From Clytia hemisphaerica (Eukaryota > Cnidaria > Hydrozoa > Leptothecata > Clytiidae): 64,000 bases of DNA. Position 1 is the first letter of the stretch. Each line of letters opens with the position of its first letter. Positions 31,618 to 43,380 of the stretch are shown here, one piece after another. Under the pieces are notes generated by a model. That model saw nothing but the letters and a program-made list of their open reading frames with translations. It did no database searches and was not told the origin of the DNA. The stretch spans positions 1,434,080 to 1,498,079 of the forward strand of contig CACVBU010000910.1 in NCBI GenBank assembly GCA_902728285.1. The letters are read 5' to 3'. The translations under genes and the position numbers were made by a program.

Positions 31618-32915
31618 CTCAACGGTCGTAAGGGGCTCATTTTCGGTTTTTTCAAAAATGCATGTACTTCCACCTCATAAACATACCTATTTTTGGACTT
31701 TTTAGGAGAAGCTTAATTTAGCGGTCATGAATGTGTCCTGTCAGATGTCCCATAATGCACCAAACTCGAAAAATTTGGAAAATCCTTGAAAAATCCGCCA
31801 TTTTGATGACGTCATTGACAGAAAAACTTGAATAAGTTCAGGTAGAAAATAGATTTCGAGCTGAAATTTTTACCAGAGATACAAATTAAAAATTAAAAGC
31901 ATTTTAGATCGAAATTGTTTTGATTTTTTGATGACGTCAGCATTTTTTCGCAAAAATGGTTTTTCAGCCATTTTTGCTGACGTAAGCATTTTTTCGATTT
32001 TGTTTTCCAATTTTCTAATTTGTTTTATTTATATACGTCTCTGGTCGAAATTTCAGCTCGAAATCTTCATTTTACCTGAACTTATTCAAGTTTTTCTGTC
32101 AATGACGTCATCAAAATGGCGGATTTTTCAGGGATTTTCCAATTTTTTTCGAGTTTGGTGCATTATGGGACATCTGACAGGACACATTCATGACGGCTAA
32201 ATTAAGCTTCTTCAAAAAAGCCCAAATATAGGTATGTTTATGAGGTGGAAGTACATGCAGTTTTGAAAAAACCGAAAATGAGCCCCTTACAACCGTTGAG
32301 ACCTTTAAGGATAAAAAGCGTTCGTTTGGTAGCAAGATTTAAAAAATAGTTTGAAAAGTATATAGAGCAAACGAATTGTGAAGCGATTTTCAACACTGAA
32401 GTGATTAACATCGTTCTATTTATTTTAAGTATTCTGTAAAACTATAAAATTAATTGTCAGAATCTAGTTTTACTTTCGATTAATAAAAGCGAGCTTTATT
32501 GACCTGAAGGACCGGAAAAATAAGCTATTTCAAATTAAAAGAAAAATGCAGAAATTTTATGCAATGGGATTAAAGTATTGTAGCAATAATTAACAAACGG
32601 TTTGGAAAGCACATAGATCAAACGTATTGTGAAGCAATGTTCAACACTGAAGTGATTAACATTGCTCTAATTGTTTTAAATATTTTGTAAAAATATAATA
32701 TTAATAGCTAGAATCTATTTTTATTTTCGATTAATAAAAGTGCCAATTATACCCCTCAAGAATCGGTAGAACAAAACTTTTTCAGACGAAAAGAAAAACG
32801 TGACAATGTTGTGCAATGTTATCAAAATAAGTTAGCAAGATTTAAGAAAATAAAGTGAAAAGGTGTAAAAGCTTTCGTAAGTTCAAGAATTCAACAATGA
32901 AATGATTAACATTGC
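29005..32915. repeat. ~1.6-kb tandem duplication within the satellite
   Basis: 29005-30600 and 30620-32915 are two copies of the same multi-monomer block at an offset of about 1603-1610 bp once the 683-bp insertion at 31618 is removed. For example, CATTCATAAGTTCAAGCA follows the same context at about 29118 and 30729. Between about 30600 and 31110 the second copy has many one- and two-base indels, mostly in homopolymers, while the rest is nearly identical. Confidence 0.7.
31618..32300. mobile_element. 683-bp foldback element with ~310-bp arms
   Basis: It begins CTCAACGGTCGTAAGGGGC and ends GCCCCTTACAACCGTTGAG. The arms are inverse copies for about 300 bp, including TGACGTCATTGACAG and its inverse near 32100. 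The flanking satellite is CTTCAC | ... | ACCTTTAAGG, so any target duplication is at most AC. ORFs inside are arm shadows. No transposase. Confidence 0.8.
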
Positions 32916-33136
32916 TGTAATTGTTGTAAATATTTTAAATTGTAAAATATTAATTCAAGTCCAAATTCACCTTTAAAGACAAAAAGCGTTCATTATCTAT
33001 ACCATTATCTTGGTAGCAAGATTAAAAAATTGTTTGAAAAGTATATAGAGCAAACGTATTGTGAAGCAATTTTCAACACTGAAGTGATTAACATTGCTCT
33101 AATTGTATTAAATATTTTGTAAAACTTTAATAATAG
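32301..33136. repeat. Satellite array, segment 5
   Basis: Continues the broken monomer. Conserved boxes near 32392, 32643 and 33075. Ends with AATAATAG at the next insertion. Confidence 0.9.
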
Positions 33137-33988
33137 TCGAACGTGCGCACCGCACTGGGCTCAACTTCAGATTTTCCCGTTATTAGAAGGCCCAATTGTA
33201 ACATTTCAAATATTTAGTATTAGGTAGCAAATATACTTTGTCCGTTTTGGCTGAAATTTGGTCTGAAATTAAAGTCTCCAAGCTGCCAGCCTCGTTTTGG
33301 TGAAAAACTCGTCCCCAGGCCCCAAAAATCAAAATTTTCAAAAAATGAAAAAAAAGCCTTCAGATATTCACCCAAGGAACAAGTGTGCCAAATTTCAGTC
33401 AAATCCGACCTTTTTTGAAGTGTCCAGCCTGCCCCAAAGTTTTAGCCTCGTTTTGGCGAAAAACTCGTCCCCAGGGCCCAAAAATCAAAATTTTCAAAAA
33501 ATGAAAAAAACACCCCCAGATATTCACCCAAGGAACAAGTGTGCCAAATTTCAGCCAAATCCGACCTTTTTTGAAGTGTCCAGGCTGCCCAAAGTTTTAG
33601 CCTCGTTTTGGGGCGAAAAACTCGTCCCCAGGCCCCAAAAATCAAAATTTTCAAAAAATGAAAAAAACACCCCCAGATATTCACCCAAGGAACAAGTGTG
33701 CCAAATTTCAGCCAAATCCGACCTTTTTTGAAGTGTCCAGGCTGCCCCAAAGTTTTAGCCTCGTTTTGGCGAAAAACTCGTCCCCAGGCCCCAAAAATCA
33801 AAATTTTCAAAAAATGAAAAAAGCACCCCCAGATATTCACCCAAGGAACAAGTGTGCCAAATTTCAGCCAAATCCGACCTTTTTTGAAGTGTCCAGCCTG
33901 CCCTAAAGTTTTCGGACGGACATACATACATACAGACATACAGACATACATACAGACATTCTCAGATTATAGCTCAACTGAAGTTGAG
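33137..33988. mobile_element. 852-bp insertion with 8-bp duplication, carrying a minisatellite
   Basis: AATAATAG occurs on both sides (33129-33136 and 33989-33996), an 8-bp duplication. Near the ends CTCAACTTCAG (33166 area) and CTGAAGTTGAG (33977-33988) are inverse words. The core is a four-copy 156-bp minisatellite and the right part an ACATACATACAGAC simple tract. Superfamily unknown. Confidence 0.6.
33285..33915. repeat. Four-copy ~156-bp minisatellite
   Basis: Copies of CCTCGTTTTGG begin at 33290, 33446, 33601 and 33759. Each unit includes AAAACTCGTCCCCAGG, ATATTCACCCAAGGAACAAG and AAATCCGACCTTTTTTGAAG. It stays open in some frames on both strands, which explains the 144-169-codon frames here; I do not regard them as genes. 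Confidence 0.9.
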
Positions 33989-36900
33989 AATAATAGCTAG
34001 AATCTAATTTTACTTTCCATTAATAAAAGTAACAACTATACACCTGGAGAATCGGTATAACAAAGCTTTTTGAGACGAAGATTTAAAAAAGATTTAAAGA
34101 AATAATGTGAAAGGTGTAAATAGCTTTCGTAAGTTCAAGCGATTTTCAACACTGAAGTGATTAACATTGCTGCAATTATTGTAAATATTTCAAAATATAA
34201 AACATTAATCCAGGTCCAACATCACCTTTAAAAATAAAAGGCGTTTATAATTTATACCATTCATTATCTTGGTAGCAAGATTTAAAAAATTGTTTGAAAA
34301 GTATATAGAACAAACGTATTGTGAAGCAATTTTCAACACTGAAGTGATTGAAATTCCTGTAATTGTTGTAAAGTTTCAAATAGTAAAATATTAATTCAAG
34401 TACAACTTCACCTTTAAGGATCCAAAGCGTGTAAAATTTATATCATTATCTTGGTAGCAAGATTTAAAAAATTGTTTGAAAAGTATATAGAGCAAACGTA
34501 TTGTGAAGCAATTTTCAACACTGAAGTGATTAACATTGCTCTAATTGTTTTAAATATTTTGTAATACTATTATATTAATAGCTAGAATCTAATTTTACTT
34601 TCCATTAATAAAAGTAACAACTATACACCTGGAGAATCGGTATAACAAAGCTTTTTCAGACGAAGATTTAAAAAAGATTTAAAGAAATAATGTGAAAGGT
34701 GTAAATAGCTTTCGTAAGTTCAAGCGATTTTCAACACTGAAGTGATTAACATCGCTGCAATTATTGTAAATATTTCAAAATATAAAACATTAATCCAAGT
34801 CCAACATCACCTTTAAGAATAAAAGGCGTTCATAATCTATACCATTCATTATCTTGGTAGCAAGATTTAAAAAATTGTTTGAAAAGTATATAGAACAAAC
34901 GTATTGTGAAGCAATTTTCAACACTGAAGTGATTGAAATTCCTGTAATTGTTGTAAAGTTTCAAATAGTAAAATATTAATTCAAGTACAACTTCACCTTT
35001 AAGGATCCAAAGCGTGTATGATCTATTATCATTATCTTGGTAGCAAGATTTAAAAAATTGTTTGAAAAGAATATATAGCAAACGTATTGTGAAGCAATTT
35101 TAAACATTGAAGTGATTAACATCGCCCTTATTCTTTTAAATATTCTGTAAAATTGTAATATTAATTGCTAGAATTTAGTTTTACTTTTGAGTAATAAAAG
35201 CAAGCTTTATTGACCTGAAGGACTTGAAAAATTTGCTATTTCAAATGAAGAGAAAAATGCAGAAATCTTTGGGCAAAATATTCAAAGTATTGTAGCAATA
35301 TTCAACAAACGGTTTGGAAAGCACATAGATCCAACGTATTGTGAAGCAATTTTCAACACTGAAGTGATTAACATCGCTGCAATTATTGTAAATATTTCAA
35401 AATATAAAACATTAATCCAAGTCCAAGTTCACCTTTAAGAATAAAAAGCGTTCATTATTTATACCATTCATTATCTTGGTAGCAAGATTCAAAAAATTGT
35501 TTGAAAGTATACAGAGCAAACGTATTGTGAAGCAATTTTCAACACTGAAGTGATTAACATCGCCCTAATTCTTTTAAATATTCCGTAAAACTATAATATT
35601 AATTGCTAGAATCTAGTTTTACTTTCAAGTAATAAAAGCAAGCTTTATTGACCTAAAGGACCGGAAAAATAAGCTATTTCAAATGAAAAGAAAAATGAAG
35701 AAATCTTGTGCAATGGAATCAAAGTATTGTAGCAATATTTAACAAACAGTTTGGAAAGCACATAGATTCAACGTATTGTGGAGCAATTTTCAACACTGAA
35801 GTAATTAACATTTCTCTAATTGTTTTAAATATTTTGTAATACTATAATATTAATAGCTAGAATCTAATTTTACTTTCCATTAATAAAAGTAACAACTATA
35901 CACCTGGAGAATCGGTATAACAAAGCTTTTTGAGACGAAGATTTAAAAAAGATTTAAAGAAATAATGTGAAAGGTGTAAATAGCTTTCGTAAGTTCAAGC
36001 GATTTTCAACACTGAAGTTATTAACATTGCTCTAATTGTTTTAAATATTTTGTAATACTATTATATTAATAGCTAGAATCAAATTTTACTTTCCATTAAT
36101 AAAAGTAACAACTATACACCTGGAGAATCGGTATAACAAAGCTTTTTCAGACGAAGATTTAAAAAAGATTTAAAGAAATAATGTGAAAGGTGTAAATAGC
36201 TTTCGTAAGTTCAAGCGATTTTCAACATTGAAGTGATTAACATCGCTGCAATTATTGTAAATATTTCAAAATATAAAACCTTAATCCAAGTCCAACATCA
36301 CCTTTAAGAATAAAAGGCGTTTATAATCTATACCATTCATTATCTTGGTAGCAAGATTTAAAAAATTGTTTGAAAAGTATATAGAACAAACGTATTGTGT
36401 AACAATTTTCAACACTGAAGTGATTGAAATTCCTGTAATTGTTGTAAAGTTTCAAATAGTAAAATATTAATTCAAGTACAACTTCACCTTTAAGGATCCA
36501 AAGCGTGTAAAATCTATATCATTATCTTGGTAGCAAGATTTAAAAAATTGTTTGAAAAGTATATAGAGCAAACGTTTTGTGAAGCAATTTTCAACACTGA
36601 AGTGATTAACATTGCTCTAATTGTTTTAAATATTTTGTAATACTATTATATTAATAGCTAGAATCTAATTTTACTTTCCATTAATAAAAGTAACAACTAT
36701 ACACCTGGAGAATCGGTATAACAAAGCTTTTTCAGACGAAGATTTAAAAAAGATTTAAAGAAATAATGTGAAAGGTGTAAATAGCTTTCGTAAGTTCAAG
36801 CGATTTTCAACACTGAAGTGATTAACATCGCTGCAATTATTGTAAATATTTCAAAATATAAAACATTAATCCAAGTCCAACATCACCTTTAAGAATAAAA

Positions 36901-39900
36901 GGCGTTCATAATCTATACCATTCATTATCTTGGTAGCAAGATTTAAAAAATTGTTTGAAAAGTATATAGAACAAACGTATTGTGAAGCAATTTTCAACAC
37001 TGAAGTGATTGAAATTCCTGTAATTGTTGTAAAGTTTCAAATAGTAAAATATTAATTCAAGTACAACTTCACCTTTAAGGATCCAAAGCGTGTAAAATCT
37101 ATATCATTATCTTGGTAGCAAGATTTAAAAAATTGTTTGAAAAGTATATAGAGCAAACGTATTGTGAAGCAATTTTCAACACTGAAGTGATTAACATTGC
37201 TCTAATTGTTTTAAATATTTTGTAATACTATTATATTAATAGCTAGAATCTAATTTTACTTTCCATTAATAAAAGTAACAACTATACACCTGGAGAATCG
37301 GTATAACAAAGCTTTTTCAGACGAAGATTTAAAAAAGATTTAAAGAAATAATGTGAAAGGTGTAAATAGCTTTCGTAAGTTCAAGCGATTTTCAACACTG
37401 AAGTGATTAACATCGCTGCAATTATTGTAAATATTTCAAAATATAAAACATTAATCCAGGTCCAACATCACCTTTAAGAATAAAAGGCGTTTATAATCTA
37501 TACCATTCATTATCTTGGTAGCAAGATTTAAAAAATTGTTTGAAAAGTATATAGAACAAACGTATTGTGAAGCAATTTTCAACACTGAAATGATTGAAAT
37601 TCCTGTAATTGTTGTAAAGTTTCAAATAGTAAAATATTAATTCAAGTACAACTTCACCTTTAAGGATCCAAAGCGTGTAAAATCTATATCATTATCTTGG
37701 TAGCAAGATTTAAAAAATTGTTTGAAAAGTATATAGAGCAAACGTATTGTGAAGCAATTTTCAACACTGAAGTGATTAACATTGCTCTAATTGTTTTAAA
37801 TATTTTGTAATACTATTATATTAATAGCTAGAATCTAATTTTACTTTCCATTAATAAAAGTAACAACTATACACCTCGAGAATCGGTATAACAAAGCTTT
37901 TTCAGACGAAGATTTAAAAAAGATTTAAAGAAATAATGTGAAAGGTGTAATTAGCTTTCGTAAGTTCAAGCGATTTTCAACACTGAAGTGATTAACATCG
38001 CTGCAATTATTGTAAATATTTCAAAATATAAAACATTAATCCAAGTCCAACATCACCTTTAAGAATAAAAGGCGTTCATAATCTACACCATTCATTATCT
38101 TGGTAGCAAGATTTAAAAAATTGTTTGAAAAGTATATAGAACAAACGTATTGTGAAGCAATTTTCAACACTGAAGTGATTGAAATTCCTGTAATTGTTGT
38201 AAAGTTTCAAATAGTAAAATATTAATTCAAGTACAACTTCACCTTTAAGGATCCAAAGCGTGTAAAATCTATATCATTATCTTGGTAGCAAGATTTAAAA
38301 AATTGTTTGAAAAGTATATAGAGCAAACGTATTGTGAAGCAATTTTCAACACTGAAGTTATTAACATTGCTCTAATTGTTTTAAATATTTTGTAATACTA
38401 TAATATTAATAGCTAGAATCTAATTTTACTTTCCATTAATAAAAGTAACAACTATACACCTGGAGAATCGGTATAACAAAGCTTTTTCAGACGAAGATTT
38501 ACAAAAGATTTAAAGAAATAATGTGAAAGGTGTAAATAGCTTTCGTAAGTTCAAGCGATTTTCAACACTGAAGTGATTAACATCGCTGCAATTATTGTAA
38601 ATATTTCAAAATATAAAACATTAATTCAAGTCCAACATCACCTTTAAGAATAAAAGGCGTTCATAATCTATACCATTCATTATCTTGGTAGCAAGATTTA
38701 AAAAATTGTTTGAAAAGTATATAGAACAAACGTATTGTGAAGCAATTTTCAACACTGAAGTGATTGAAATTCCTGTAATTGTTGTAAAGTTTCAAAAAGT
38801 AAAATATTAATTCAAGTACAACTTCACCTTTAAGGATCCAAAGCGTGTATGATCTATATCATTATCTTGGTAGCACGATTTAAAAAATTGTTTGAAAAGT
38901 ATATATAGCAAACGTATTGTGAAGCAATTTTAAACATTGAAGTGATTAACATCGCCCTTATTCTTTTAAATATTCTGTAAAATTGTAATATTAATTGCTA
39001 GAATTTAGTTTTACTTTTGAGTAATAAAAGCAAGCTTTATTGACCTGAAGGACTTGAAAAATTTGCTATTTCAAATGAAGAGAAAAATGCAGAAATCTTT
39101 GGGCAAAATATTCAAAGTATTGTAGCAATATTTAACAAACGGTTTGGAAAGCACATAGATCCAACGTATTGTGAAGCAATTTTCAACACTGAAGTGATTA
39201 ACAATGCTCTAATTGTGTTAAACATTTTGTAATACTATTATATTAATAGCTAGAATCTAAATTTACTTTCCATTAATAAATGTGACAATTATACACCTGA
39301 AGAATCGGTAGAACAAAGCATTTTCAGACAAACATTTAAAAGAGATTTAAAGAAATAGAGTGAAAGGTGTAAATAGCTTTCTTAAGTCCAAGCGATTTTC
39401 AACACTGAAGTGATTAACATCGATGCAATTATTGTAAATATTTCAAAATATAAAACATTAATCCAAGTCCAACTTCACCTTTAAGAATAAAAAGCGTTCA
39501 TTATTTATACCATTCATTATCTTGGTAGCAAGATTTAAAAAATTGTTTGAAAAGTATATAGAGTAAACGTATTGTGAAGCAATTTTCAACACTGAAGTGA
39601 TTAACATTGCTCTAATTGTTTTAAATATTTTGTAATACTATTATATTAATAGCTAGAATCTAATTTTACTTTCCATTAATAAAAGTGACAATTATACACC
39701 TGGAGAATCAGTAGAACAAAGCTTTTCCAGACGAAGATTTAAAAAAGATTTAAAGAAATAGAGTGAAAGGTGTAAATAGCTTTCTTAAGTCGAAGCAATT
39801 TTCAACTCTGAAGTGATTAACATCGTTGCAATTATTGTAAATATTTCAAAATATAAAACATTAATCCAAGTCCAACTTCACCTTTAAGAATAAAAAGCGT

Positions 39901-40804
39901 TCATTATTTATACCATTCATTATCTTGGTAGCAAGATTTAAAAAATTGTTTGAAAAGTATATAGAGAAAACGTATTGTGAAGCAATTTTCAACACTGAAG
40001 TGATTAACATCGCCCTAATTCTTTTAAATATTCTGTAAAACTATAATATTAATTGCTCGAATCTAGTTTTACTTTCGAGTAATAAAAGCAAGCTTTATTG
40101 ACCCGAAGGACCAGGATAATAAGCTATTTCAAATGAAAAGAAAAATGCAGAAATCTTGTGCAATGGAATCAAAGTATTGTAGCAATATTTAACAAACGGT
40201 TTGGAAAGCACATAGATCCAACATATTGGGAAGCAATTTTCAACACTGAAGTGATTAACATTGCTCTAATTGTTCTAAATATTTTGTAATACTATTATAT
40301 TAATAGCTAGAATCTAATTTTACTTTCCATTAATAAAAGTGACAATTATACACCTGGAGAATCAGTAGAACAAAGCTTTTCCAGGCGAAGATTTAAAAAA
40401 GATTTAAAGAAATACAGTGAAAGGTGTAAATAGCTTTCTTAAGTCGAAGCGATTTTCAACTCTGAAGTGATTAACATCGCTGCAATTATTGTAAATATTT
40501 CAAAATATAAAACATTAATCCAAATCCAACATCACCTTTAAGGATAAAAAGCGTTCATTATCTATACCATTCATTATCTTGGTAGCAAGATTTAAAAAAT
40601 TGTTTGAAAAGTATATAGAGAAAACGTATTGTGAAGCAATTTTCAACACTGAAGTGATTGAAATTCCTGTAATTGTTGTAAAGTTTCAAATAATAAAATA
40701 TTAATTCAAGTCCAACTTCAACTTTAAGGATAAAAAGCGTTTATAATCTATATCATTATCTTGGTAGCAATATAATGCTACATCAAAAAATTGTTTGAAA
40801 AGTA
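33989..40804. repeat. Satellite array, segment 6 (longest uninterrupted part)
   Basis: 6.8 kb of monomers, each with the CAACACTGAAGTGATT box. Four monomer types can be distinguished: A (about 218 bp, with AATAAAAGTAACAACTATAC and the AG/GTAAGT pair), B (about 187 bp, AAACATTAATCCAAGTCCAA), C (about 182 bp, with GGATCCAAAGCGTG) and D (about 240 bp, with ATTGACCTGAAGGAC). No coding capacity. Confidence 0.92.
36010..38945. repeat. Higher-order repeat: five A-B-C trimers of ~587 bp
   Basis: The word AAACATTAATCCAAG and relatives recur at about 36862, 37443, 38031 and 38617, spacings of 581, 588 and 586 bp. Successive trimers are almost identical, whereas A, B and C differ strongly from one another. 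This is the signature of recent higher-order amplification. Confidence 0.8.
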
Positions 40805-41431
40805 CCGGGTGACCCACGAAAAAGTTCGGACGTTTCTCGGCGTCTTGAGGCCGAACAAATGTCCCAAAGTGCTTGGAGTTTTATTATTTAGAAAGTAGAT
40901 ATCCTAACTTAAAATCCGAGCCATTACTTTTTAAATTTGACGCACAAGTTCCCTAGTTATGAGCTTTTAAACTCAAAATTCACTTTTCGGAAAGTGTAAA
41001 AAACAGGTAAAAAAGGGGTATCAAATTAGGTATTTTTAGACGTTTTTGATATACAGTTTTTGAGAAAATTCCTTGAAAGTGCCAATTTTGATAAAAACTA
41101 GTCTTGGTTTAAACAAAAACTACTTTAAAAGGTGTTTTTAATAATTATTAATGTCATAAAACTCGTTAAATAAGTCGATTTATAAGAGATTTTCTAATTG
41201 ATTGCATTAATTTAATACCTCTTTTTTACGTGTTTTTTACACTTTCCGAAAAGTGAATTTTGAGTTTAAAAGGTCATAAGTAGAGAACTAGTTGGTCAAA
41301 TTTAAAAAGTGATAGCTCAAATTTTAAGTTAGGATATCTACTTTTTAAATACCAAAATTCCGAGCACTTTGGGACATTTGTTCGGCCTCAAGACGCCGAG
41401 AAAGGTCCGAACTTTTTCGTGGGTCACCCGG
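40805..41431. mobile_element. 627-bp mariner-like MITE with TA duplication
   Basis: It starts CCGGGTGACCCACGAAAAAG and ends with the inverse (CTTTTTCGTGGGTCACCCGG), flanked by TA on both sides (40803-40804 and 41432-41433). The arms are inverse for at least 70 bp, including ACATTTGTTCGGCCTCAAGA. TA duplication and CCGGGT-type ends indicate the Tc1/mariner/IS630 group. No transposase frame. Similar end words appear at 48416 and 59828. Confidence 0.85.
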
Positions 41432-41995
41432 TATATAGAGCAAACGTATTGTGAAGCAATTTTCAACACTGAAGTGATTAACATCGCCCCAATTATTTTA
41501 AACATTCTGTAAAACTGTAATATTAATTGCTAGAATCTAGTTTTACTTTCGAGTAATAAAAGGAAGCTTTATTGACCTGAAGGACCGGAAAAATACGCTA
41601 TTTCAAATGAAAAGAAAAATGCAGAAATCTTGTGCAATGGAATCAAAGTATGGTAGCAATATTTAACAAACGGTTTGGAAAGCACATAGATTCAACGTAT
41701 TGTGAAGCAATTTTCAACACTGAAGTAATTAACATTGCTCTTATTGTTTTAAATATTTTGTAATACTATTATATTAATAGCTAGAATCTAATTTTACTTT
41801 CCATTAATAAAAGTAACAATTATACACCTGGAGAATCGGTAGAACAAAGCTTTTTCAGACGAAGATTTAAAAAAGATTTAAAGAAATAATGTGAAAGGTG
41901 TAAATAGCTTTCGTAAGTTCAAACGATTTTCAACACTGAATTGATTAACATCGCTATAAAACATTAATCCAAGTCCAACATCACCTTTAAGAATA
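41432..41995. repeat. Satellite array, segment 7
   Basis: Conserved boxes near 41465, 41716 and 41933. Broken after TTTAAGAATAA by the next element. Confidence 0.9.
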
Positions 41996-43148
41996 ACAAG
42001 TAATACTTTAAAGGACCTACCTATTTATAAAACGAATAATTAGAATTTAATGGAAGTAATGTATAATTTTGGGCATTGCCATTTTACATCATTGTGCGAA
42101 AAATCATGAAAATCTGTCGAGTATAAGTTGAAAAAATGAACGCCGGTTTTCGGCTGTTCCGGCGATTTTTAAGGAGTTCCGGATTCAAAGGATGATTTTT
42201 TTGGAAATCAAACGATGCTAAGTTTTGGGCATCATCATAAAGAACATTTTTCTGTAAAGAAACAATTAAATAAGTTGAAAAAATGTGACGGAAATGTGAA
42301 AAAACGACGATTTCCGGCACATTTCCGGTTCTACAGACCGGAAAAAATTTTTTTTCGGCAAACGGTTTTCGACACCTTTTCGGCAGTATTAATGTGCATC
42401 TATGTGCAAAAAATCGCAAAAAACTAATGATAAAATCTCGAGAAAATCTCAAAAAACCGCTTTTTTCGGGACATTTCCGGTTCTACCGGCCGGAAAAATT
42501 TTTTTTTCGAAAATTGGGCTCTGTCACATTTTGGGCATTGCCATTTTACATCATTGTGCAAAAAATCATGAAAATCTGTCGATTATAAGTTGAAAAAATG
42601 AGGGAAAACCGTTTTACGCCGGTTTTCGGCTGTTCCGGCGATTTTTAAGGAGTTCCGGATTCAAAGGATCATTTTTTTGGAAATCAAACGATGCTAAATT
42701 TTGGGCATCATCATAAAGAACACTTTTCTGTAAAGAAACAATTAAATAAGTTGAAAAAATGTGACGGAAATGTGAAAAAACGACGATTTCCGGCACATTT
42801 CCGGTTCTACAGACCGGAAAAATTTTTTTTTCGGCAAACGGTTATCGACACCTTTTCGGCAGTACTAATGTGCATCTATGTGCAAAAAATCGCAAAAAAC
42901 TAATGAGAAAATCTCGAGAAAATCTCAAAAAACCGCTTTTTTCGGGACATTTCCGGTTCTACCGGCCGGAAAAAATTTTTTTTCGAAAATCGGGCTCCGT
43001 CACATTCGAGGGTTTATAGTAATGCACCTTTGTGCAAAAAATCAGAAAAATTGAATGAGCCAATCTCGAGAAAAGTTGGTAACTAACGAACGAACTAACG
43101 AACAGGGGTTAATTTATAGGACCTCCACCCCACCGGGGTAGGTCCAAA
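41996..43148. mobile_element. GGACCTACC-family element, copy 2, with internal duplication
   Basis: Same termini as copy 1 (CAAGTAATACTTTAA, GGACCTACC on the left; GGTAGGTCC on the right, preceded by the hairpin). The interior contains a tandem duplication of about 462 bp: GGGCATTGCCATTTTACATC occurs at 42071 and 42533. It is closely similar to copy 1 from about 20055 on. Short ORFs inside are repeat-driven and have no known domain. Confidence 0.75.
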
Positions 43149-43380
43149 AAGTGTTCATTATACTTCATTATCTTGGTAGCCAGATTTAAAAAATTGTTTG
43201 AAAAGACCAGTGGGCAAAGTGCTTAGATGTAAAAAGTCATCGTACAGCTTCGATGATTTGAAACGATCCTAAACACTGTAATGATTAACATTGTTCTAAA
43301 TGTTTCAATTATTTAGAAAACTATAATATTAATCAAAATTCAATTTTCCTTTTTAACATAAGTGACCATGTTTATTCTTA
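43149..43380. repeat. Satellite array, right edge
   Basis: Degraded monomer sequence (TCATTATCTTGGTAGCCAGA; CACTGTAATGATTAACATTG) fading out near 43380. This is the right limit of the array. Confidence 0.75.

Noticed and set aside
31928-32335. ORFs of 90 and 74 codons
   Set aside because: They lie in the two arms of a 683-bp foldback element and mirror each other.
33297-33951. Long overlapping ORFs on both strands (144 and 169 codons)
   Set aside because: They follow the 156-bp minisatellite; a multiple of three keeps a frame open on either strand. No domain.
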